A stretch of DNA of 64,000 nt from Capitulum mitella (Eukaryota > Arthropoda > Thecostraca > Pollicipedomorpha > Pollicipedidae), in assembly GCA_030062745.1 (NCBI GenBank), contig CP099848.1, positions 10,313,501-10,377,500 on the forward strand, written 5' to 3'. The stretch's first letter is position 1, and each line of letters opens with the position of its first letter. A program made the translations under genes and the position numbers. Below are positions 46,301 through 53,842 of this stretch, in pieces. The notes below the pieces were generated by a model that was given only the letters and a program-made list of their open reading frames with translations, was not told the origin of the DNA and did no database searches.

Positions 46301-49300
46301 TAAAAAATAAGAACAAAATCGTAACGATAACGTACCACTGAGTAATACCGTGCTGCAGTCCACAGGCGGAGAACAACATTATTCCGCGGCGGAAAATGTA
46401 GTACCGCCAAGGTTAAGGTTATTGACATCAAGGATGTGTAGACCCTGCCTACATCTTCAAGCGATTAATGACGTCATATATATATATGAAATTTTTTTCT
46501 GTTGCCACAAACTGAACTTGGAGTAACTGCTGTATTATTACGCCGATATATTATTGTATTAGATAATTATTGGGATATCTGATATCAGTATTATTACATT
46601 ATGACATTTAATACTCGTTAGATTACATTAGGTTGCTAGGTTGGGTTGTGCTGGGCTAGGTTAGATAAGGTTAGGTTAGGTTAGGTTAGGTTAGGCTAGG
46701 CTAGGCTAGGCTAGGCTAGGCTAGGTTAGGTTAGGTTAGGTTAGGTTAGGTTAGGTTACTATGTAAGGTTAGGGTAGATTTTTTATTTATTGTTTTATTT
46801 CACTTTGTAATATTTTCCAGTTTTGTTCCGTGATTTCTTTTTCAGATATTTTATTTCACTGCTTTTTATTTTTTTGTATTCTCAAAATTGCAACTTCAGC
46901 TTTCCACCTTTGTAATATTTTTACTTTTTTGTTATTATTGTTTATTACTATTATTATTATTATTATTTTATTATTATTATCATTATTATTATTGTTGTTG
47001 TTGTTATTACAACGTCTAACCTTTTATTTCAAAGATAATTTATATCGCATTAGTTATTTTCCCAACCTTTTTTATTACTCTTGATTGGACCTTGAGTCCG
47101 ACCGACGACCAATCAGCGTCGAGATCTCACGTAAACAAACTATTTAACGCAGAAACGTCAAAAATACCTACGCGAGCGTCTGGCGTTTAGCATACCAGTG
47201 ACGACACATTCTGTTTCGGGGGAAATAATGTGTGTTTCAGGTTTTTCGGACTGAAATCGTAAGTACTACTTATCAGTATTGCATTTGAAGCGCCATGCAA
47301 CCACTACTACGATTATTTTCCCTCAAAGTAAGCGCTCTGTCAAAATCTTACTGTTGACCGTTCTCACCACTGAGTACCTCCCGTGACCGACATGGGGTCA
47401 CCGTTGTTTACGCGCCTCCCATGCGCGCTTACCGCCTGTGCCGCGCTCGACAGGCTCTGCTGGAGCGGTGTCCGCGCGCCGAGCTGCCGTCACCGCTGGT
47501 CTGGCTGGACCTGGTCTGGTCGCTGGCCGTGCTGGGCCGCGCCTCGGCCGACCAGCTGCGCTCCGTGCTGGAGCCGGAGTTCTGCCGCCAGCTGGCCGCC
47601 CGGCAGCTGGCGCTCGGCGCCCGGCTCAAGCTGCTGAACCTGGCCGCCCTGGCGCGGCTACGGGACGGCCTGCAGGGTACGTACCGACCCCGGGGTCCAG
47701 AGTCGGGGTGCGTACCGACCCCGGGGTCCGGAGTCGGGGTGCGTACCGACCCCGGGGTCCAGAGTCGGGGTACGTGCCGACTCCAGAGTCCGGAGTCAGG
47801 GCACGTGCCGACTTATGAGTTCAGAGTCAGGGCACGCACCGCCCCCGGAGTCCAGTCAGGGTACGTGCCGACTGTGGAGTCCATAGTCAGGGTACGTACC
47901 GATACCGGAATCCAGAGGACGGAGTCAAGGGTGCCGGTGCCTGCTTCCAGAATCGCTGCAGTTGTTTCATGTGATTCGGAACGTAGTTTGTCTAGATCCA
48001 TGTCACGTACCTAGTTTTCCCTTTATCGACGCGAGGCCATCTTGTGGCTGCATCGTCTCAGTTGGCCTTAGTTCATCTGTTGCTATTGATTTGCTTTTTG
48101 CGAAATTTATTTCTGCATTATTGTTTTTTCCTTTATTTTTGTTTAAAGCCTTTGCTTCGCTTCAGGTGTAAGACACAGACGATACGTGGGTTTTGATATT
48201 TGTATGCGACTGACCATGGGTAGAACAGATTGGCAGACCGTATAAGCGCATTCGGACGTGGAGTATGACGTCCCTCCGCCATGCGTCGGGCGTTGAACAG
48301 CATGCCATATTTTTACCGTAATTTAATGTGTGGACAGTGCAACCTGGCATCTTTGTATCAGAGACTTCCCACCTCAGACTGACCGACCCCATTGCACCAT
48401 TTGTAGTAAAGTACCCTGTCCCAACTGGACACTCGGACAAACATTGTTTTGTAATTTACTGTTTTATTATGTATCGTCTGTTTTCATCGAATTTCAGCAA
48501 CACACTGCGATTGGCCCATTAAATGTTGCAAACTACTGCGGTCTGCATTCGGAGTGACTTGACCTGAGGTGACCTGACTGCCCTCAGGGCTGCAGTCGGC
48601 CGCCGAGCTGGGCGCGACCCTGACCTGACCTGACCTGGCATGACTTGCCCTCAGAGCCGCAGTCGGCCGCCGAGCTGGGCGTGTCGGGCGGCGGCGGCGA
48701 GGCGGCCGCACCGCCGCGGCCCCGCGAGGCCGAGCTGCTGCAGAAGGCCGTGCTCGAGGCGCTGGTGAACTTCCTGCCACCGCCTCGCTACCTGCGTGTC
48801 GGCGCGCCACCGGCCGCCGCCGCCGCCGTCGACGCCGAGTTCGTCGTCGGCGACGACGGCGCGCCGCTGCCGTGCGAGCCGTACGGAAGCGCGCTGCCGG
48901 GCTCGCCGGCGGCGCCGGCCGCCCGCCCGCCGCCCGGCGTGCACAGGTGAGCGCCCACCGACCGCGGCCGACTGCCTGCCAGGGCGGACGCGGGGCCTTC
49001 CTTCGCGGCGCGGAGCGGGCTCAGATGAGTCGGTCAGGAATGATCCTGCCGTGCTTCCGCCGTGGGCGAACGCCGCCCCGCGGGCTTTGGCGCGGGGAGT
49101 CGGGGATTGAACCTGGATGTTCTCTGTCTCTAGCAGGCATTTGACAACTGGCATTACGTCTGTTGTTCGCAGTGTGCCGTTGGGCCGCGGGGCGAGACAC
49201 TAACCAAGCGGTCGTGTTTTCCAGGGTGGCGCTATGCACGTGGACGTACCGGGACTTTACACTGGACTCGGTGGAGCTGACCGGCTACAACAAGATCGTG

Positions 49301-49432
49301 GTGGACTTGCTGGAGCTCAGTGGCTACAAGGTGCTCGAGGTGTCGCACGCGGAGTTCAAGCCCCAGGACAGTGTGGTGCAAAAGGTCAAGTTTCTGCGGC
49401 AAAAGATCCGCGATCTTGTGGCCGTGCGGTAG
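40281..49432 (+). CDS. FAST kinase domain-containing protein (FASTKD family, RAP domain)
   Basis: Ten coding exons join in phase: 40295-40384, 41231-41529, 42031-42211, 42776-42870, 43308-43545, 43951-44065, 44697-44881, 47454-47676, 48655-48946, 49225-49432; 641 residues. The N-terminus (MLSALRLVQRQSVLQRQWK) is basic, with no acidic residue in the first 30, as expected for mitochondrial import. Leu-rich helical FAST repeats fill about 100-470. An Ala/Gly/Pro-rich linker (about 476-570) follows, then a RAP domain at about 573-641 (RVALCTWTYRDFTLDSVELTGY). FASTKD proteins bind mitochondrial transcripts and govern their stability and processing; RAP resembles a PD-(D/E)XK nuclease fold. Length is close to FASTKD4/TBRG4 (about 630), but the subfamily is not assigned. 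The start is the first ATG in the exon opening after ctctgcag. A polyadenylation signal lies 400 bases past the stop. Confidence 0.88.
41231..41529 (+). CDS. FASTKD exon 2
   Basis: Acceptor ttccccag, donor gtcagt, phase 0 in and 2 out. GDDDIATVPPSTAAATARP is probably disordered; LQATFQALRRLFAQCQTVDELLETAQ begins the helical array. The alternative of reading on to the TGA at 41561 would end the protein before all FAST domains; the phase match to the next exon favours splicing. Confidence 0.75.
42031..42211 (+). CDS. FASTKD exon 3
   Basis: Acceptor tgacccccag, donor gtaggc, phase 2 in and 0 out. YRAAAEQVNGRTENMAP is followed by LVDLGVPLADPLLASLINDLVWNL and MTMKQLVQ, amphipathic helices typical of FASTKD repeats. 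Confidence 0.85.
42776..42870 (+). CDS. FASTKD exon 4
   Basis: Acceptor gacggacag, donor gtaagg, phase 0 in and 2 out. It encodes VKQLLALSQEMIQRRWVEL and TTPEEILPILKH, one helical repeat. Confidence 0.8.
43308..43545 (+). CDS. FASTKD exon 5
   Basis: Acceptor gccgcgcag, donor gtgacg, phase 2 in and 0 out. SFSAEFLRRLDDRAL, ASRLLAQLAALGRRPLPLLR and DAVRCLFAMQKLNFPD resemble the conserved LxALxxLxY-type repeats of the family. Confidence 0.85.
43627..43785 (+). repeat. Diverged 88-base tandem duplication in intron 5
   Basis: atctggtgccgactctgcca ... aactttaaaacggacatggg (from 43631) is repeated as atctggcgtcgactctgtcg ... aactttaaaatgcacatggc (from 43719). Confidence 0.75.
43951..44065 (+). CDS. 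FASTKD exon 6: start of FAST subdomain 1
   Basis: Acceptor ccggccgacag, donor gtcagt, phase 0 in and 1 out. MLLEKLGRDLVTQTPAVE followed by LTAAGLLRWRHVG fits the FAST_1 subdomain. Confidence 0.78.
44697..44881 (+). CDS. FASTKD exon 7: rest of FAST subdomain 1
   Basis: Acceptor gcattgcag, donor gtacgt, phase 1 in and 0 out. VAEFLEAAAQWHEKHAATL and DAVSLIITLATVNYCPANA match FAST-type helices around a Tyr-x-Pro turn. Confidence 0.8.
45813..45912. repeat. gcgcaaatgtacgta minisatellite
   Basis: Six or so imperfect units of about 16 bases (gcgcaaatgtacgtaag / ggcaaatggacgtatg). Confidence 0.8.
46618..46766. repeat. Interstitial TTAGG tract
   Basis: A run of ggttaggttaggttagg with a central block of (ctagg) variants and degenerate edges (ggttgctaggttgggttg). 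TTAGG is the canonical telomere repeat of most arthropods. Shorter traces occur at 34037 and 55075. Confidence 0.9.
47454..47676 (+). CDS. FASTKD exon 8: FAST subdomain 2
   Basis: Acceptor gctcgacag, donor gtacgt, phase 0 in and 1 out. SPLVWLDLVWSLAVLGRASADQL, LEPEFCRQL and ARLKLLNLAALARL are characteristic of FAST_2 (a conserved W-x-L...L-N motif). Confidence 0.87.
47677..47925 (+). repeat. 31-base minisatellite beginning at the exon 8 donor
   Basis: The donor ggtacgtaccgaccccgggg is the first unit; gtaccg/gtgccg recurs at 47681, 47712, 47743 and 47774, a strict 31-base step, then degenerates through about eight units. Early units retain donor-like g|gtgcgt or g|gtacgt. Confidence 0.85.
48580..48681 (+). 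repeat. Duplicated acceptor of FASTKD exon 9
   Basis: gccctcagggctgcagtcgg (48580-48599) and gccctcagagccgcagtcgg (48647-48666) match through the following ccgccgagctgggcg, 67 bases apart. Only the second acceptor keeps frame; the first would meet TGA at 48626-48628. Tgacctgacctg repeats fill the gap. Confidence 0.85.
48655..48946 (+). CDS. FASTKD exon 9: linker before RAP
   Basis: Acceptor gccctcag, donor gtgagc, phase 1 in and 2 out. After a low-complexity GGGGEAAAPPRPRE stretch it has LLQKAVLEALVNFLPPPRYL, a conserved pre-RAP element, then VDAEFVVGDDGAPLPCEP and an Ala/Pro-rich tail. Confidence 0.83.
49225..49432 (+). CDS. FASTKD exon 10: RAP domain and stop
   Basis: Acceptor gttttccag, phase 2 in, TAG at 49430-49432. 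It encodes the complete RAP core: VALCTWTYRDF, LTGYNKIVVDLLELSGYKVLEVS, AEFKPQDSVVQKVKFLRQKI. This is the strongest family signature in the gene. Confidence 0.92.
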
Positions 49433-49838
49433 CCCCGGCACGGCGCCTCTTGTCTTAGATCAAGGCTTACGTGCGGTCTGTGTGTGCGCTTTGTGTGAGC
49501 TACCGGCTGGGCTGGCGAGTCGGCAGGGCCGGGCGGGCTGGCGACCGTGAGGGCGTGGCAGGGCTGGGCGGCGCGAAAACCAGCACGGATTCGGCGTCGT
49601 TTCCGGGTCGCATGCTCAGCGCGCTGTTTTGGGAACTGAACTGCGTGCTCCAGACGCCTTGTCTCGCCCGGGAATATGAACGAAATGGCGCGGGCGGCTG
49701 CCCCAGCGCGAACGTCGCCGTGGGATCGTGCATGCTAGGCGTGTTTGTCCGCCTTGTCGCACCGTATTTATTGGTGTGCATCCCCGGTTACCGCTTCACT
49801 CCAGCGCAGGACGATGTTGAACCGAGTCAGGGAGCCGA

Positions 49839-49844
49839 AATAAA
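49839..49844 (+). terminator. Polyadenylation signal of the FASTKD gene
   Basis: AATAAA in ccgaaataaaaac, 407 bases after the stop; the nearest canonical hexamer seen downstream on this strand. Confidence 0.55.
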
Positions 49845-50742
49845 AACAAACGCCCAGTCTTGCGTTACGCTTAACGTATGAAGCTCGATGTTCATTTTGT
49901 CGCTAGTTCTCATCTGGAGCTACTGGCGAGCAGGCCACAGGAGACTACAAAACATCCTATGGAAAACAGGACCGCATATATTAGTCGACCCACTCTGCAT
50001 GGTTCTCACGGCCCTGGACCGGTCGGGACCGAGCCGCCTTGCCGTGGATCGCCCAAGGAGAGCGGCTGTGCCGTCGTCCGTCGCAGTTCTCGTCCGGCAC
50101 GGCTCGACAGAAGAGCTAAACGCCGACCGAGGCCCGGCGCAATGTGTTGCCGCCGACGCCTCAGAAGTCCAGTGGAGTGGGAGTAATTCAGTCGCTGCCT
50201 CCGGCAGCGCGCGAGGGACGCACGTCTCCGACCTGTGTCCGCGACTGCGAGCAAAACGCTGCACTTCGCGGGATCGTTTATTCCACACCAAACACCGAGA
50301 GTACGATCATTCGGTTAAGGTGACGTGTTTCACGTAACTACAGGATGACGGTCAAACGCTAGGAAGCACAGATGAGATGGTAAGACCTACCAGGAATTAT
50401 GAACTCCAGATACGAGCAATGCCCATTCTTCTATGATACTGACGGTAAAAATGCCCTTGAGGATTCTTCCACGCTTCGCGTAGGGTCTTGACATCCGGTA
50501 ACGAGACTGAAAGTCCCACGTTTGTTTTATCTGTCAAGATACTTAACCGTTAACTGGGACCAGGGGTGTCGACTTCTGTAAATGATTGAGGAGGGGGCCG
50601 AGCCGAGGGCCCGACAGCCTAACCTCCCTCAAAATGTGTCCTTCTCAACGGTTTTAGGCCAATTTATTTTCACCAATGAAAATTTATAGTTTTTTCGTTA
50701 CTATTTATCATTAAAAAGTTGCATCGATACCCATGTATACGG

Positions 50743-50796
<54 letters not shown>

Positions 50797-51691
50797 AAAT
50801 ATGGATACGTGTGTGTACATATACATATAGACAGAAGATACAATGATACAATTTTTTTTTCGTTCTTACTGCTCATTTTTCCTTAAAATCGGTAAAAAAT
50901 ATATGGTGTACAAACCAACATTGGGGGGAACAAAGCAACATGAGTGGGCCTGGGCCCTCTCAAAAGAAAAGAAATCGACACCCCTGCCAGGGACTCTATC
51001 AAATTTTGCCCAGCTATCCGGGAACTTTACGATCAATCTAGACCACACGGTAAACGTGAAATAGTCCTCCAAGGTAAACGGCGCCATCTTGCGCCACCGA
51101 TGCCTAACAAGTTACCTACAAAAAAAATTGTGAACTAGAGACCACAGCACATAACAGCTCGGCTCAAACCGCAAATAATATGTCTATGACAGCCTATAGA
51201 AAACTCTGCAACACCAGTCCCCTGCAGGGCCAGTCCGCTTGTGACCTCTACGCAGCTCTTCAAAACAAAAACGACAACAAAAACCGCACCGTTCTGGCTG
51301 GGGAGTACAAATGCGGCAAGACGCAGTCACCTGTGACGCGGTCCGACGGCGGCACACACGGAGGGGCGCGCACACACACACACACATGCAGACGACAAGA
51401 CTACCGACACGGAAACACGCAAGCCCCGCCCTAAGCCGGAACCCGGGCAGACACGCGCATGCATGCCGTGGGCATGCATGCGACGCTACCGTCTAAGACC
51501 ATCTTCCGTTTCAGAATTTCCCGGACGCATCAAATACCTCTGGCTAACAAGTGGATCAACGGTCCATTTCGTGAACAAACCCTGCCTCGACGTCGTGTGG
51601 GTGGGTAAACTGTGTCGGCCCGGGTCCCGACTTCAGGCGGCCATCAGACGGAGCCGGCCGCGCGCTGTCCAGGCGTCGGCCGCGCCGAGCC
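49845..51691. other. Interval between the convergent FASTKD and HMGA-like genes
   Basis: The two genes face each other, so this holds both 3' ends. A (TA)n array lies at 50744-50788 and a CACACA run at 51369-51384. A possible minus-strand AATAAA (tttatt at 50663) is a distant candidate for the HMGA-like gene. Nothing coding was recognised. Confidence 0.4.
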
Positions 51692-51766
51692 TCATTCGGA
51701 CTCCTCGGCCGACTCGGCCTTCTTCGGCGCCTTCTTAGGCGGACGTCCGCGGCCGCGGCCCGGCAC
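51692..51766 (-). CDS. HMGA-like exon 3: third AT-hook and acidic tail
   Basis: Acceptor gtgacgccag read on the minus strand, phase 0. It encodes VPGRGRGRPPKKAPKKAE then SAEESE and TGA at 51694-51692. The GRGRPPK core is a textbook AT-hook. Confidence 0.82.
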   Translation of the reverse strand: MPGRGRGRPPKKAPKKAESAEESE

Positions 51767-53830
51767 CTGGCGTCACAGGGGTGACAGGGTCACACGAGCC
51801 CGCTAGAGGGGTGACCAAGGCACATTGGTCCTTGGTCAATGTGTCTTGGTCAGTGACCAAGGCTCAATCGGCCTGAGGGGCAACCAGGTCACACGAGCTG
51901 GCCAGAGGGGTGACCCGGTCACACGAGCCGGCCAGATGGGTGAACGGGTCAGACGAGCCAGCTAGAGGGGTGACCCGGTCACACCAGCAGGCTAGATGGG
52001 TGACTCGTTCAGATGAGCCGTCCAGAGGCGTGACCCGGAAAGACGAGTCCCAGAGGGGCGACCTGGACAGACGAGTCGGCCAGAGAGGTGACTCGGTCAG
52101 ACGAGCCAGCCAGAGGGGTAACCTGAACAGACGACTTGGCCAGAGAGATGACTCGGTCAGATGAACCAGCCAGAGGGGTGACCCGGTCACACTAGTCGGC
52201 CAGAGGGGTGACCTGGTCACACCAGTCCAGGCCAGAGGGGTGACCGTTCACATCAGTCGGCCAAAGGGGTGACCTGAACAGACGACTCGGCCAGAGAGGT
52301 GACACGGTCAGATGAATCAGACAGAGGGGTCACCCGGTCACACCAGTCGGCCAGAGAGGTGACCCGGACAGACGAGTCGGCCAGAGGGGTGACCGTTCAC
52401 ACGGAACGCCGGAGGCGAGACGACCACATGGGCGGCCGTGCACTCGTGAAATACCGACCTACCCAGCAGCAACACTATAGGAACCATGCAACCCAGCATT
52501 CTGATACAATTCAATAAAGCACCATCTCACCACGAATTCACAATGTTTTAGATTAAGGCAAAAATGACCGATGAAAAACCAAACCATGAGACTCAGAATG
52601 CGAAACTCGAAATTCTGGCGAGCATGCTAATCTATTAACACATCCATTTTCCCTGCGCGAATTAGCTTCCAACGACCAACATCGCTGGAGAGGGAACAAA
52701 TTGACACAAAATCACCATTTCCAATGAGAGCAATTTGTCGGTTTCTTTCCAAATCGAAGAAAGAGACTGGTGTTTCGAAACCTGGCGAGGCGCAAGAGTA
52801 TTGTTTCACATTTCAAGCAAGAGAACAAAATGACTGCGACACAATAATGGCACAACGTGGCGTACGCACGACAAAGACGACCATGAAAACTAACTATAGA
52901 TGGTATACTGGAACATACAGCATGCATACAACACACATATTCAAACAGTCATGCACTCGAAATAAGAACGAGCTTGTTCATTTAATACAAGCTAATTCTA
53001 CTTTCAACCCTGCAACACGACCCTTGGAATTCCTTTTACAATGCACACTGTGACAGGCTACAACACACGCAGAATGGAAGCATTGTCCTTCCAGTGACGG
53101 AAAGACTTTCCAACCGGCAGGCGGCGAATGTTCCGTTTTCATGCGCTGCAAACGTCACAAACGGTTAGGCACACAACACGAAAAGAAAGGAACAGAAACG
53201 CCCATCAAACGTGACGTGGATCCTGACATCAGCTGCTGCTGACTACATCAACTGTTTGCAGGGGCCTGCTGGCAGCGTGGGCGCGACCGAAGCCGCGTAC
53301 CGACCTTCGGGGCCTTCTTGGCGGGTCCGCCGGCCTTGGGAGGCCGGCCCCGACCTCTCTTGACCGGGGCCGGCTGCTCGGCGGCCTCCTCCGCCTCGGC
53401 GTCGGCTACCTTACGCTTCTCGGCCACCTTGGCGGCCGGCTGACAACCACAGCACGGCGCTTAGCACCTTCTCAGACCAGGCACGTCATAACTGGAGGCC
53501 AACTTCACTGATCCAGCCAAAGGTTAATGTGGTCTGCCAATATACATCAAAGGTCTTTATCTTAATTACCAAGGTCGAACATCTATTTAAAAATATGCCT
53601 GACAGAGACGATAGTTCTTTGAAGGCAGCTGGCCCCAGATTTACTCTTTCTACCCATCTCTGCCTAGGTACCACTGCTATGATGCCACAGGCCTGTATAT
53701 TAAAAGTGAGCCTCAATCTGGAGCAAAGAAGAGGTGACACAGTGCATACCTTGTCCGACTTTGGTGGCTTCCCACGCCTTTTCTTCTCCACAGCATCACT
53801 GTTGTCCTGAACAGCAGTCTCTTCAGGCAT
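51692..53830 (-). CDS. HMGA-like AT-hook protein
   Basis: Coding exons on the minus strand are 53830-53750, 53439-53305 and 51766-51692, about 96 residues. The protein starts MPEETAVQDNSDAVEKKRR and has three AT-hook-like cores: RRGKPPK (about 18-24), KRGRGRPPK (27-35 of exon 2) and GRGRGRPPKK (exon 3). It ends with the acidic tail AESAEESE. Three hooks, small size and an acidic C-terminus are the hallmarks of HMGA (HMG-I/Y) proteins, which bind the minor groove of AT-rich DNA and remodel chromatin. The weak point is the exon 2 donor: the in-frame site is gtcggt, while the more canonical gtacgc four bases later would break the frame into exon 3. The first hook has Lys in place of the second Arg. 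Confidence 0.8.
51770..52415. repeat. 30-base minisatellite abutting the exon 3 acceptor
   Basis: About twenty units of ggtgacccggtcacacgagc with cggccagagg, period 30, start within a few bases of the acceptor and fill the start of the intron. Each unit holds an inverted ggtgac...gtcac pair. The periodic peptide frames in it are a repeat by-product. Confidence 0.9.
52416..53304. other. Rest of the HMGA-like intron 2
   Basis: AT-rich unique sequence. No further AT-hook exon was found on the minus strand, so the exon 2/exon 3 phase question is not resolved by an extra exon here. Confidence 0.45.
53305..53439 (-). CDS. HMGA-like exon 2: second AT-hook
   Basis: Acceptor gtggttgtcag, phase 0. 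PAAKVAEKRKVADAEAEEAA, then VKRGRGRPPKAGGPAKKAPK. The exon end is placed at 53305 (donor gtcggt) so that exon 3 stays in frame; the alternative at 53301 (donor gtacgc) would not. Confidence 0.75.
53750..53830 (-). CDS. HMGA-like exon 1: start and first AT-hook
   Basis: 81 bases, 27 codons, donor gtatgc. ATG directly follows ttctggcag, which may be an acceptor; an in-frame ATG 12 bases upstream (53842) would add MFWQ if there is no splice there. The hook reads KKRRGKPPK. Confidence 0.75.
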
Positions 53831-53842
53831 CTGCCAGAACAT

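Larger units (their letters stand above)
44882..47453. other. FASTKD intron 7: contents
   Basis: At 2.6 kb this is the longest FASTKD intron. It holds a degenerate gtgtacctcacgtgaccggcatg repeat (45665-45805, again at 47365-47425 near the acceptor), a gcgcaaatgtacgta repeat (45813-45912), a TTAGG tract and an AT-rich att-triplet run (46930-47010). No coding sequence was recognised. Confidence 0.6.

Noticed and set aside
51864-52220. Periodic peptide of LTESPLWP-type repeats
   Set aside because: Translation of the 30-base intronic minisatellite.
51770-52415. CRISPR-like array of regular repeats
   Set aside because: Repeats are directly adjacent with no unique spacers, in a eukaryotic intron; it is a minisatellite.
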